A DNA stretch of 64,000 nt from Lathyrus oleraceus (GCF_024323335.1 NC_066581.1:300577536-300641535), one strand, 5' to 3'; positions 19,658-30,136 are shown, counted from the first letter of the stretch. The notes: generated from the letters alone by a model not told the origin. Translations and numbers: made by a program.

Positions 19658-22625
19658 AGACGCTGGATTTGTAGGTTTCGGAGGAGATCAGAAAGGAAGG
19701 ATCAGAGGCTCCGGAACTATTGGTAATGGTACTCTTCCCTCTATATCTGATGTTCTTTATGTAGAAGGATTAATGCATAACTTGTTATCCATAAGTCAAT
19801 TAAGTGATAACGGTTATGATGTAATCTTCAATCAAAAAACATGTAAAGCCATTAATCAGAACGATGGCTCTGTCCTTTTCACAGGCAAGAGGAAAAACAA
19901 CATTTACAAAATAAATCTTTCTGATTTAAAAGATCAAAATGTTAAATGTCTAATGTCAGTTCACGAAGAGCAATGGGTATGGCATAGACACTTGGGTCAC
20001 ATTAGCATGAGGAAACTTTCTCAGCTAACTAAACTCGAGTTAGTCAGAGGCCTACCTAAACTGAAGTTTTCTTCAGATGCTCTGTGTGAAGCTTGTCAGA
20101 AAGGAAAATTTTCAAAAACATCTTTTAAAAAGAAAAATGTTGTTTCTACCTCTAAGCCTCTGGAACTTCTTCACATTGACTTATTTGGTCCTGTGAAAAC
20201 AGCATCAGTTAATGGAAAGAAGTATGGACTAGTCATTGTTGATGATTACAGTCGCTGGACATGGGTAAAATTCCTAAAGCACAAGAGTGAGTCTCACTCT
20301 GTATTCACAAGTTTCTGTTCCAAAGTGCAAAAAGAATTTGACTCTAAAATTATTAGAGTCAGAAGTGATCATGGTGGAGAATTTGAAAACAAAGATTTTG
20401 AAGAATTATTTGATTCTAATGGAATATCCCATGATTTCTCCTGCCCTAGAACTCCACAACAAAATGGAGTTGTAGAGAGGAAGAATAGGACACTCCAAGA
20501 GATGGCCAGAACCATGATCAATGAAACAAATGTAGCAAAGCACTTTTGGGCAGAAGCTGTAAATACAGCGTGTCATATTCAGAATAGAATCTCTATAAGA
20601 CCTATTCTGGAAAAGACTCCCTATGAACTGTGTAAAGGAAGAAAACCAAACATTTCATATTTTCATCCTTTTGGATGTTCTTGTTTTATATTAAATACTA
20701 AAGAACATCTGAACAAGTTTGATTCCAAAGCACAGAAAGGTATTATGTTAGGATACTCAGAACGCTCTAAAGGCTATAGAGTATACAACACAGAAACCAA
20801 AATTGTGGAAGAATCAATTCATGTCAGATTTGATGATAAGCTTGACCCTGAAAAGTCAAAGCTAGTTGAAAAGTTTGCAGATTTGGAAATCACTCTTGTA
20901 GAGTCTGATAAAACTCCAGAAGGAACTGTCACTCAGAACTCTGAAGAAATAAAATCTCCAGAAATCCCAAAGAAAGTCAAAAGTCGTATCAATATATCTG
21001 AAGATTTGATTCTGGGAAACAAGGACGAACCTGTCAGAACCAGATCTACCTTCAGAACTTCTGAAGATATTCCTCTGGGACTAGTGTCTCTGATTGAGCC
21101 TACGTCTTGTGATGAAGCACTTCAGGATAACGACTGGGTGGCAGCTATGCAAGAAGAATTGGATCAATTCTCAAAGAATGATGTCTGGGATCTCGTTCCT
21201 AAACCCAGAGGCACTCATGTCATTGGAACCAGATGGGTTTTCAGAAACAAGCTGAACGAGAAAGGAGAAGTTGTCAGAAACAAAGCACGACTGGTAGCTC
21301 AAGGTTATAGTCAACAAGAAGGTATTGATTATAATGAAACCTTTGCTCCAGTCGCGAGGTTAGAATCTATTCGTCTTCTTGTATCTTTTGCTATTAATCA
21401 CTCTATCAAATTATATCAAATGGATGTCAAGAGTGCATTTCTTAATGGTTATATTTCAGAAGAAGTGTATGTCAATCAACCTCCAGGCTTTGAAAACTCA
21501 AATTTTCCAGAACATGTTTTTAAACTTAAGAAATCCTTATATGGACTCAAACAAGCTCCTAGAGCTTGGTATGAACGATTAAGCAATTTTCTTCTGGAAC
21601 AAAATTTTATCAGAGGGAAAGTTGATTCTACACTCTTCTGTAAAAACCTTAATAATGATCTCATGATATGCCAAATTTATGTTGATGATATTATTTTTGG
21701 TTCTGCTAATATCTCTGTTTGCCAAAAAATTTCTAAGTTAATGCAGGCAGAATTTGAAATGAGTTTAATGCAAGAATTAAAGTTCTTTCTGGGAATTCAA
21801 ATTAATCAAACTCCAGAAGTCACGTACGTTCATCAAAGCAAGTACATTAAAGACGTTCTGAAGAAGTTTGACATGACTGAATGCAACTCTGCAAAAACTC
21901 CCATGCACCCAACTTGCATTCTGGAGAAGGAAGAGGTAAGCAACAAGGTTTGTCAGAAGCTCTATCGAGGTATGATAGGCTCTCTCCTCTATCTGACTGC
22001 TACTCGTCCTGATATTCTCTTTAGTGTCTGTCTTTGTGCCAGATTCCAATCAGATCCTAGAGAATCTCATTTAACAGCAGTTAAAAGAATTATTAAGTAT
22101 CTGAAAGGAACTCCTAACCTGGGCCTGATGTATGAGAAAACATCAGAGTATAGACTCTCGGGTTATTGTGATGCAGATTATGCAGGAGATAGAATAGAAC
22201 GAAAAAGCACATCTGGGAATTGCCAGCTTCTGGGAAACAATCTAATCTCCTGGGCTAGCAAAAGACAGTCAACTATTGCTCTATCAACTGCAGAAGCAGA
22301 ATACATCTCAGCATCACTGTGCACAACTCAGATGCTCTGGATGAAGCATCAGCTAGAAGATCTACAAATCTTTGAGAGTAACATTCCTATCTTTTGTGAT
22401 AATACTGCTGCTATTTGTTTAAGTAAGAATCCCATTCTACATTCCAGAGCCAAACACATAGAAATAAAACATCATTTTATCAGAGACTATGTTCAGAAAG
22501 GGATAGTAACATTGAAGTTCATTGATACAGAACATCAATGGGCAGATATCTTTACTAAGCCTCTAGCTGAAGATAGATTTCTTTTTATCTTAGAACATCT
22601 GAACATTAAAAATTGTCCTGAATGA
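19503..22625 (+). CDS. Sirevirus pol polyprotein (PR-INT-RT-RH)
   Basis: The frame opens at 19503 after a TAA; the first ATG is at 19545 (1026 residues from there). Positions from that ATG: protease WYLDSGCSRHMTG near 15-27; integrase zinc-binding region HLGHISMRKL near 149 with CEACQKGK; integrase core D near 210 (HIDLFGPV), D near 275 (RSDHGGEF) and E near 311 (GVVERKNR). RT reads WVFRNKLNEKGEVVRNKARL, AFLNGYISEEVYVNQPPGF, and YVDD near 711. RNase H has DADYAGD near 875 and STAEAEYIS. The end is LNIKNCPE. No stop or missing catalytic residue was found, so the enzymes could be active if the protein is made. Confidence 0.95.
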   Translation, partial: KDPRDSGYRKIRLSMLQISYAAKFRHQSWYLDSGCSRHMTGRKSMFQSLELKDAGFVGFGGDQKGRIRGSGTIGNGTLPSISDVLYVEGLMHNLLSISQLSDNGYDVIFNQKTCKAINQNDGSVLFTGKRKNNIYKINLSDLKDQNVKCLMSVHEEQWVWHRHLGHISMRKLSQLTKLELVRGLPKLKFSSDALCEACQKGKFSKTSFKKKNVVSTSKPLELLHIDLFGPVKTASVNGKKYGLVIVDDYSRWTWVKFLKHKSESHSVFTSFCSKVQKEFDSKIIRVRSDHGGEFENKDFEELFDSNGISHDFSCPRTPQQNGVVERKNRTLQEMARTMINETNVAKHFWAEAVNTACHIQNRISIRPILEKTPYELCKGRKPNISYFHPFGCSCFILNTKEHLNKFDSKAQKGIMLGYSERSKGYRVYNTETKIVEESIHVRFDDKLDPEKSKLVEKFADLEITLVESDKTPEGTVTQNSEEIKSPEIPKKVKSRINISEDLILGNKDEPVRTRSTFRTSEDIPLGLVSLIEPTSCDEALQDNDWVAAMQEELDQFSKNDVWDLVPKPRGTHVIGTRWVFRNKLNEKGEVVRNKARLVAQGYSQQEGIDYNETFAPVARLESIRLLVSFAINHSIKLYQMDVKSAFLNGYISEEVYVNQPPGFENSNFPEHVFKLKKSLYGLKQAPRAWYERLSNFLLEQNFIRGKVDSTLFCKNLNNDLMICQIYVDDIIFGSANISVCQKISKLMQAEFEMSLMQELKFFLGIQINQTPEVTYVHQSKYIKDVLKKFDMTECNSAKTPMHPTCILEKEEVSNKVCQKLYRGMIGSLLYLTATRPDILFSVCLCARFQSDPRESHLTAVKRIIKYLKGTPNLGLMYEKTSEYRLSGYCDADYAGDRIERKSTSGNCQLLGNNLISWASKRQSTIALSTAEAEYISASLCTTQMLWMKHQLEDLQIFESNIPIFCDNTAAICLSKNPILHSRAKHIEIKHHFIRDYVQKGIVTLKFIDTEHQWADIFTKPLAEDRFLFILEHLNIKNCPE

Positions 22626-23103
22626 AATATGGCTCTGAAAATGTAAAATGTGACTCTGATGTAGACAAATGTACTTCTGCCTCTGACTCTGATACTTCTA
22701 CCAAGTTAAGAAGATATCTGAGTTAGAAATCTTCAGAAACCAATCCTTTGGTATTCCTGAAGATCAGATACATCAACACGTGGAGCACTAAACGTCTAAC
22801 CCTAGAACTTCTAGACAGCTGTCAAAAGAAATCAAAGGTCAGAACGTTTGAAATCTCCTAGAGCAGTGTGCATACTGTTGGGATTAGACATTCATTTATT
22901 AGCTGTAATCATTTTTCCCCCCAAACGTGCTATTTTGATTTTTGTGCTAACGCTGGAATGTGTGTCGTTTTGCATGTTTTACTTAGAGTATATAAACATT
23001 TTTCTCACATTTCACACACTTATCACTCTCACTCACTCTAAAACCCTAAACCCTTCTCTCAAGCATTCTCTGCAAGTTCTTCATCTTCATCTTCTTCTTC
23101 ACC
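22626..23103 (+). promoter_or_regulatory. pol-env spacer with promoter-like sequence
   Basis: A 478-bp spacer. TATATAAAC at 22989-22997 is followed by a C/A/T-rich leader with CTAAAACCCTAAACCC (a plant telo-box) near 23038, CT-rich tracts and CACCATGG around the env-like start at 23104. This has the layout of a plant core promoter and 5' leader, about 75 nt of leader if transcription starts about 30 bp after the TATA box. Known Sirevirus models rely on readthrough or a subgenomic RNA; an own promoter is my inference. Confidence 0.45.
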
Positions 23104-25524
23104 ATGGACGCTCAACAACAGCAAGTTTTTAACTTCTCTCAAGAAACGGAATCAACTTCTACTGCTCAAACCTCAAACACTCAAACTCCAACGGTTACAG
23201 GCGTCACCGTCACTCCTGTTTACAAAGAACCTCACGTTCTTGACCGTGAACGCCATATCAACCTTTCAACCCCTTTTGAAGGTTTGGATGTGTTGTGCGA
23301 ATCGCTTGTTGATTTCGACAACCTAAGAAGAAATGGCGTTGATCTAACTGGAGAACTTCGTCAACAAGGGTGGGAAAACTATTTCCAAAGACTTTATGGT
23401 CCCATTTACCCACTTCTCGTCAAGGAGTTCTGGAGACATGCAGATGCAGATGACAACTTCATCGTCTCATATGTTCTGGGGGTGAAGATTGTTATTACTG
23501 AAGCGTCTATTGCTTCCTTGTTGAACATGGAGCAAAGTGGAGGAAAAAGGATTTACAACATTCCTCCTAGGTCAAAGCGCATCACTGAAGTCATCAACCC
23601 AACAATCTTCAAGCCCAACGTTGAAGGAAACCCTTCTAAAAACAAAGTGCTACACCAGAACCTCAGAGTGTGGCTGAAGATTATTCTGGGAACAATTCAC
23701 CATCGTCCAGCCTCTAACTCTTCTGATTACATCAATGCAGACCAGAAATGCATTCTGTACTGTATTCAGAAGGGTGTAAAGATCTGCCTCCCTGCTCTCC
23801 TCTTCATATATCTGAGAGATTCGGTCAGAGAAACCAGAAACAATATGAAGCCCAGATCCTACATTCCTCTGGGAAGATTGCTATCTGACGTCTTCATTGA
23901 GCATGGACTGGTAGACGAGCTGGAAAAGACCAAGCTGATGGATGATCATGCAATAGATGTGAGGAAGCCTCTGAATGCCAGAAACCTCAAGAGTATGGGG
24001 ATAATCAAGAAAATTCAAGTCAGGCCAACTCTGGATACATCCTGGGATAGTTTGAAAGATCAGAGGAAGATGCCTCATGGCCTTGCCAGATTCTTCAAGA
24101 ATGAACCCAGAGACGCTGTAGCTATCTATCTTCATCGTCTGCTGGAAGAAGGTGTTGACGTCTCTGATTTCAGCCTCGACGACTGTCTGGACTCTGAAGA
24201 AGACTTCGTCAGATACAAGAGAGGTCTTTCTGAGAAGAAGATAGCATCTCAGGCAAAGAAGGCCAGACTTGGAGAAACTTCTGGGAGCAAATCTTCAGCG
24301 CCTCTGAATATCTCTACTGGTAAGTCTGTTCCTCCTGTCACCTCTAATCTTCAGATGGCTTCTTCTAACCCTCTCTCTTCACAACCTATTTATACCACCT
24401 CTGATATTTCACCCTCAATCACCAGAACCTCCCAACCTACACCAGTCCTAAATATAGCCCGTACTTTCATACCTCCCTCTAAACCTGCACAAACCCACCA
24501 AAGCACTTCATCTTCATCATCCTCTGAACCAGAATCACCTCCATATGTTTCTGTCTCTTCTGACCCTGCATTTTCTGACCCTGAATCCCCAACCATAGCC
24601 ACACTTTACGCTCATAAACTTGCTTCACAACAACAAACACAACCACAATCTGAAGCAACTTCACCTCCACCACAACAAACAACCACCATACCTTCTGAAA
24701 ACCAACCCTCTGACCATCCCACTTCTGATATCAACCCACCAAACATCTCCGCTGAACCAGAACCAGAATCCGAACCTTTAGATTTAAACCCACTTTACGC
24801 TTCACCCCAAACATCTGAACCTTCACCAGAAGCAGAATCTGAACCCCAACCTGAGTCAAAATCTGAACCTCAAACCTTAAATCTCAGCCCTCCACCTCAT
24901 ACCTCTGAACCAGAACCTGAACCTGAACTTTCTAAACCTACCCTTAAGGAAGCCATCATGATGATTGCAGAGGCTTCAGTTCAAAAGGTCGATTCTCTGG
25001 TCACTAACTCTGAAATCAGTGATGATCCTAAATCTGTAAGGACACACTGGAACAGAGTCATTGGCTGGATGACATCTGAGTCTTTTAGGCTGAAGAGTAT
25101 CTCTGAACAAGTTAGAAATGACTACATCAGAGATGCTGAGGCAAGACTCCAGGAGAGACTTGCCAGAGAGGCTGAAGCCAGAAGGCTAGAGGAAGAGAGA
25201 ATTGCAAGAGAAGCAGTAGAAGCAAAAAGGCTAGAAGAAGAAAGACTTGCTAAGGAAGCTGAAATCCTAAGGCAAAAGGAAGCTGAAGCAAAGGCTCTGG
25301 CAGATGCAGAAGCTCAAGCTGTTGCTGAAGCTGAAGCTCAGAAGGCTCTGACTCTGGGGGAGTCCTCTTCTGTGATTCCTACGGTTCTTCAGACTCTGAA
25401 AGAACTCAAGCAAGATCAGAATGAACTCCGGGCCAGAATGGACAAACAAGATTCTGTCAACGAAAACATCCAGAGCATGCTTGCAATGTTACTTCAGAGA
25501 ATGCCTCCGCCTCCGAACCCTTAG
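23104..25524 (+). CDS. Sirevirus env-like ORF
   Basis: An 806-residue ORF in the place where Sireviruses carry their env-like third ORF. The start MDAQQQQVFNFSQE has a good plant context (CACCATGG). Residues 35-370 look folded; 390-610 are rich in P, S, E, T and Q. The part from about 675 to 760 is an alanine/glutamate/arginine-rich helix of coiled-coil type, repeating EEERIAREA-like units, and a second short helix ends the protein. I see no clear signal peptide or transmembrane segment, so calling it an envelope rests on position and on family history only. Its function is not established. Confidence 0.85.
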   Translation: MDAQQQQVFNFSQETESTSTAQTSNTQTPTVTGVTVTPVYKEPHVLDRERHINLSTPFEGLDVLCESLVDFDNLRRNGVDLTGELRQQGWENYFQRLYGPIYPLLVKEFWRHADADDNFIVSYVLGVKIVITEASIASLLNMEQSGGKRIYNIPPRSKRITEVINPTIFKPNVEGNPSKNKVLHQNLRVWLKIILGTIHHRPASNSSDYINADQKCILYCIQKGVKICLPALLFIYLRDSVRETRNNMKPRSYIPLGRLLSDVFIEHGLVDELEKTKLMDDHAIDVRKPLNARNLKSMGIIKKIQVRPTLDTSWDSLKDQRKMPHGLARFFKNEPRDAVAIYLHRLLEEGVDVSDFSLDDCLDSEEDFVRYKRGLSEKKIASQAKKARLGETSGSKSSAPLNISTGKSVPPVTSNLQMASSNPLSSQPIYTTSDISPSITRTSQPTPVLNIARTFIPPSKPAQTHQSTSSSSSSEPESPPYVSVSSDPAFSDPESPTIATLYAHKLASQQQTQPQSEATSPPPQQTTTIPSENQPSDHPTSDINPPNISAEPEPESEPLDLNPLYASPQTSEPSPEAESEPQPESKSEPQTLNLSPPPHTSEPEPEPELSKPTLKEAIMMIAEASVQKVDSLVTNSEISDDPKSVRTHWNRVIGWMTSESFRLKSISEQVRNDYIRDAEARLQERLAREAEARRLEEERIAREAVEAKRLEEERLAKEAEILRQKEAEAKALADAEAQAVAEAEAQKALTLGESSSVIPTVLQTLKELKQDQNELRARMDKQDSVNENIQSMLAMLLQRMPPPPNP

Positions 25525-25970
25525 GTACTTAGGATTTATTTATTTTTGGCTTGCTTGTTGTCTTTGTTTTTGCTATCTCTCTGACTCTGATGTTTTTCTT
25601 GTTGCCTTTGTGCTTCTATCTATGAATTCCAGTTTTTCTCTTTATTTTTTTTTTCTCTTTACTTATTTTTTCTATTATGTCTTTTTGATTCTGACAAAAA
25701 GGGGGAGAAATAATTGTTAGCTCTGATGAAAATATTGTCTAAAACCTTAAGCATTCTGCAACATATCTTTTTCTTAAAAATAAAATTTATCTAACCTGGA
25801 CTTAAGAAATTGCAGAAAGTTTCAGAAACCTCTGTACTTAAGAAACTCTGGTAAGAACTTCTGAACTCCCTAGCATTATCTCAAGGGGAGCTTCTGTCTA
25901 TCTGATCTGATATTATATATGTTTCATCTGCTAATTAAGGTTGTTTTGTCATCATCAAAAAGGGGGAGAT
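25525..25970 (+). promoter_or_regulatory. Sirevirus 3' UTR with two polypurine tracts
   Basis: The functional tract AAAAAGGGGGAGAT ends at 25970, directly before the 3' LTR. A near-identical tract, CAAAAAGGGGGAGAAAT, lies about 260 bp upstream (about 25695-25711). Repeated polypurine tracts upstream of the 3' LTR have been described as a Sirevirus feature. Confidence 0.85.
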
Positions 25971-27072
25971 TGTAAGAACAAAAATTGTTCTACAACAGAT
26001 TCCTTGATTTTGATGATAACAAAGGATGAAACCAAAAATGGCACCCTAACGAAAAGTTTCTAAGTGTGCAGGATTCTAAAGAAAGAAGGAAGAAATCTGA
26101 TGATGTCATCAGATACAAAACAAGATCAGATACAAAATATCAAATGATCAGAAGCATCTGAAGTGGAAACAATGTCAAGAAGTTCTAACTCTGAGCAAAA
26201 CATCAAAGTATCAGAAGCATCTGGACAAGTAGTAAGCTCTAGAAGTTTTGACTCTGAACAAAGTTTTGTCTAACCTCAGAAGCTCTTGGCACTATCTGAA
26301 GAATCCATCAGAACTCACAAGAGATTAAACATCAGAAGCAAGATTCCAAGATTCTCCAGATACACAAATACTCTGAGCATGGAATTGCTAATCATGAAAG
26401 AGTAACGTTTAAGTCAAGAAAAGATTTGCAAATGGATTTCCTAATTGAGAAAGAGACGTTAATCTCCAATCTCAATAAAGAAAATACTACTTGTGGTAAG
26501 TAGTCATTTCAAGAAGAAAAAGTCATCCTGCATTAGCTAATTATGTGATGGCGTAACTTCATCTCAATATCCACCAGTTTCAACTACTACTTCAACGAGT
26601 ATATAAATAGGCTGCAATCAACCTTGAAGAAACTAAGAAATCAGTAAGCCAACAAGCCAAAATTATACTGAAACACCAAGTCAAGAAAAACACTCTTTCT
26701 CTCTAAGATCTTCATGAAGCTTTTGCTTATAACGTGAAAAACTCTTGTTCTTAATATTGTAATACTTGCTTTCCTAGAAGCACTCTAGATTACATAAATC
26801 TTTCATTTATTGTTTGTTGATTTCCTCAAGTGACTTAGTGTAGTCTGTAAACTTGAGAGGACTAAGAGATTTTTCTCTTAGGCGTTGTTTGTAATCTTTC
26901 AAGATTAGTGGATTAAGTCCTTGTTGAAGGCGAAATCACCTTGGCCGGGTGGACTGGAGTAGCTTTGTGTTATAAGCGAACCAGTATAAAATCCTTGTGT
27001 GATTTTCATTTTGAAAAGCGCTTATTTTTCCAAACAATTCAAACCCCCCCTTTCTTGTTTTTCTCACCTTCA
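25971..27072 (+). repeat. Sirevirus 3' LTR
   Basis: 1102 bp, the same length as the 5' LTR. The TATA box is near 26600-26609. Differences from the 5' LTR: AATAAAG/AACAAAG, ATCTTGC/ATCCTGC, TTCACGA/TTCATGA and TTGTTTT/TTGCTTT. Confidence 0.96.
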
Positions 27073-27077
27073 GATTC
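27073..27077. repeat. Target-site duplication GATTC, right copy
   Basis: It follows the Sirevirus 3' LTR end CACCTTCA and duplicates 16672-16676. Confidence 0.95.
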
Positions 27078-27431
27078 TACAACCGAGGCCGAGTATATTG
27101 TTGCCTCAAGTGCAGCAAAGGAAGCTGTTTGGATCAAAAAGTTCATTAGTGAACTTGGCATAGTTCATAGCATTGTGGATCCCATTGGTCTCTATTGTAA
27201 TAACAATGGTGCTATCGCACAAGCTAAGGATCCTAGATATCACCAACAATCCAAACACATACTTAAGTGTTATCACCTCATTTGAGAGATAATAGATATA
27301 GGAGATGTGAAAATATGCAGAGTACCTGCACTTGACAATAATGTTGAACCACTGACAAAGCCTCTTGCACAGCAGAAGCATGATGGCCATACTAGATCTA
27401 TGGGAATTAGGGGTATGCCTGATTGGCTCTA
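27073..27431 (+). pseudogene. Copia-1 pol remnant, 3' part (RNase H end)
   Basis: This continues the RNase H interrupted at 16676: STTEAEYIVASSAAKEAVWI, then LYCNNNGAIAQAKDPRYHQQ and SKHILKCYHLI with a stop at 27283-27285. The same frame then reads EPLTKPLAQQKHDGH to a final stop near 27431. With one target-site copy removed the frame would run straight across the insertion, showing that the Sirevirus entered a formerly coding copia-1. Confidence 0.9.
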
Positions 27432-27446
27432 GTGCTAGTGGGAGAT
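27432..27446 (+). promoter_or_regulatory. Copia-1 polypurine tract
   Basis: GTGCTAGTGGGAGAT lies directly before the LTR start TGTTGGTGTAAACC. Confidence 0.8.
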
Positions 27447-28786
27447 TGTTGGTGTAAACCCTAAAGGCCAATACTTTTGGTACTTGTATCAAATTATTTA
27501 TTATTAATAAAAGGATTTTTCTTTATTATATTTGTTTAATAAAGTCCCTAAAATAGATAGTCCGTTTAATGTATCAAGCGTGACTTAATCATGAGATCCC
27601 ATTAAACATAAGGACATTATTCTTAATGTATCAGTAGTCGAGCTTTGTTATGAAGTCGGATAACATTAAAGCATTAAGACTATTATGTATATAGACTGAT
27701 GATCATGGATCATGGATGAGGAGTTATCAAGTCTTAAACATATGTATGAATATTACGAGTAATATTTATACTGGATTGACCCGCTATGAGAATACCATAT
27801 AGATTGTTATGGAAAGTGTCATAAGTTATTCTCATGGTGATAGTGGTGTAAGCCACCCTTCGACCTGAAACCACTATGAACCCTAGATGTAGAGTCGAGT
27901 GCTTTATTGCTAATCAAACATTATCCGTAACTGGATGACCATAAAGACAATTGATGGGTACTTCACGAAACATGCTGAGGGACATGAGTGACCTAGATGG
28001 AATTTGTCCATCCTGCGTAACAGGATAAATATCTACGGGCCCAATATTGAACTGAACAAGGATGACAAGGTCTATGCCTTGTGTTCAATATAAACATAGG
28101 GGCAAAAGGGTAATTATACACATAAGTACTACCACAAAAGGATTTGTCAGATCACATGACATTTTCGTGTCTTGGATAGCAGTGATGTGTTGCTAGATAC
28201 CGCTCACTGTTTATTATGTTAAATATATGATTTAATATAATTGCTAATGTTGCGAAAACCTACAGGGTCACACAAAAGGACGAATTGATGAAAGATATAG
28301 TAACTAAGGAACACCATAAGGTACGGTGCACTTAAGTGAATTGTAGAACATCCTAAGGTACGGTGTATTTAAGTAGAATACGAAATATGGTGAGGTACCA
28401 CGCGCTAAAGTGATTTTGGCATATCATAAGATATGGGCCACATACACTTAAGTGGGCTTTTTAGCTTGCAGCCCACACAAGTGTTCATATAAATAGAACC
28501 CTTGTACATAAGCATTTGTGTAGTTGAAATTTTGTTTCTCTCTCTCTCTCTCTCACTCAAAGCCTTTATTCGTAGTAGCTAGCACTCGAATTGAAGGAAT
28601 CCATTCGCATGGACTGAGTAGAGGCGTTGTCACCATTCAACGTTTGTGATCACTCCTTAGATCTGCATCTAACGTTTCAATCGCCACAAGAGGTAAAGAT
28701 TCTATCACTGATCATGCCCATTCGTAAGGATCACTAAAGGAGAAAATTTTAATTTCCGTTGCATTTTGGATCGCTATTCTCCTTCA
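27447..28786 (+). repeat. Copia-1 3' LTR (1340 bp)
   Basis: It starts TGTTGGTGTAAACCC and ends CTATTCTCCTTCA. TATA box TATAAATA is at 28488-28495, followed by a (CT)n run at about 28536-28554. Three short direct repeats of an AAGGTACGGTG / AAGTG type lie near 28317-28400. ATGAC (28787-28791) after the end is the expected target-site copy; its partner is off the window. Confidence 0.88.
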
Positions 28787-28945
28787 ATGACATCGCATAC
28801 GACATCTATTATCTGCTTACTAGTATTGTTGTGTGAAGTCCTGATATTAATGTCACGACATCGCATACGACATCTGATATCTGCGTATCAGAGTAGACAC
28901 CCTGTCCTATTTTGGGTGAGCTCTTGGGAGATACTTTATGATACC
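28787..28945 (+). repeat. Copia-2 5' LTR end, primer site and leader
   Basis: 28787-28887 matches the end of the copia-2 3' LTR (32825-32925) with few differences. Similarity stops at GCGTA: here TATCAGAG follows, a partial match to the initiator-Met-tRNA primer site, whereas the 3' copy continues CCAGAATTTCAC. That break defines the LTR end to within a few bases. Confidence 0.75.
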
Positions 28946-30136
28946 ATGGATGAAGGATTTGTTAACAGACCACCCATCTTAGATGGCACCAACTATGACT
29001 ATTGGAAGGCATGTATGGTGGCATTCCTAAAATCTATGGATAGCAAGACTTGGAAAGCTGTCATCAAGGGTTAGGAACATCCTGTTGTGAAGGACAAAGA
29101 TGGGAAGACTACTACTGACTTGAAGCTTGAAGAGGACCGGTCTAAGGAAGAAGATGAACTGGATATTAGAAACACCAAAGCTTTGAATGCTCTATTCAAT
29201 GGAGTTGATAAAAACATATTCAGGTTAACAAAAACTTGTACTATGGCCAAAGATGCATGGGACATTCTCATAACCATCCATGAAGGCACATCTAAAGTGA
29301 AGATGTCTAGAATTTAGCATCTCATTACCAGACTTGAGAGTCTAAAGATGAAAGATGGTGAGAATATTCATGATTTTCACATGAATGTTCTTGAAATGGA
29401 AAATTCATCTAGTGCCTTGGGAGAGAAGATGTCAGAAGAAAAACTGGTTAGAAAAATTCTCAGGTCCCTACCTAAGAAATTTGACATGAAGGTCACAACC
29501 GTTGAAGAAGCCCAAGACATCAGCAACATGAGAGTAGATGAACTTGTTGGCTCACTCCAAACTTTTGAATTGGGTATTAGTGACATATCTGAAAAGAAGA
29601 ACAAGAGTATAACTTTGGTATCCAACACTGAAGATGGATAAGATCAATGTGACTTGGAGACTGATGAAGGAATTTATAATGTCATTGTGCTTCTTGGGAG
29701 GCAATTCAATAAGGTGTTGAAGAAAATGGATAGGAATTCAAGACCTGATGTCAAGAACATGTCATTCGACATTAGTAAGAACAATGATTCTTAGAGAAAA
29801 GCAACAAAAGAAGAAAAGCCCAATCAAGGAAAAGGTATTCAATGTCATGAATGTGAGGGTTTTTGGTCACATTAGATCATAATGTCCCGCGTACCTCAAA
29901 AAACAAAATAAGGGCTCGTCTATTTCTTTGTCTGATGATTCTGAAGGTGAAACTGATGATGAAATTGCTAAGCATGTTACAACCTTCACTAGTAGATATG
30001 AATCTGATGAAGATTCTTGTGATGAGGATGTCTCTTATGAAGAATTGGCTGCTTCCTACAAAGATCTTTGTGTCAAAAGTGAAGAGGTGCGTAAGACAGG
30101 AGAAGAGCAGAAGAGAATCATAGCTCAACTATAGGC
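28946..30136 (+). pseudogene. Copia-2 gag remnant
   Basis: MDEGFVNRPPILDGTNYDYW starts at 28946. In-frame stops occur at 29072, 29315, 29639 and near 29793. The reading otherwise holds: AKDAWDILITIHEGTSKVKM, LVRKILRSLPKKFDMKVTTV, VDELVGSLQTFE. The zinc knuckle (about 29850) is broken by a frameshift, after which an acidic segment DDSEGETDDEIAKHV continues in another frame to a stop at 30132-30134. It cannot produce gag. Confidence 0.88.

Larger units (their letters stand above)
16677..27072 (+). mobile_element. Young Sirevirus-type Ty1/copia element, full length
   Basis: This is a 10,396-bp element with two 1102-bp LTRs (TGTAAGAACA...CACCTTCA), a GATTC duplication on both sides, an initiator-Met-tRNA primer-binding site, gag, pol, an env-like ORF, two polypurine tracts and no internal stop in any of the three ORFs. 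Layout and env-like third ORF are established features of the genus Sirevirus (SIRE1-like). It lies in copia-1 RNase H. It is the youngest-looking and only apparently complete element here. Confidence 0.96.
12786..28786 (+). mobile_element. Copia-1: decayed Ty1/copia element, split by a Sirevirus
   Basis: The internal region runs 12786-16676 and resumes at 27073 after the nested Sirevirus, ending in a polypurine tract and a 1340-bp 3' LTR (27447-28786). The 5' LTR and primer-binding site are missing: the Ogre LTR ends at 12785 and copia-1 leader follows directly. The simplest reading is that Ogre inserted into the copia-1 leader or 5' LTR. Domain order protease-integrase-RT-RNase H marks it as Ty1/copia. 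Stops and frameshifts are spread over the whole coding region. Confidence 0.88.

Noticed and set aside
22848..23132. A 94-codon ORF upstream of the env-like gene
   Set aside because: It overlaps the promoter-like leader in another frame and has no recognisable domain.
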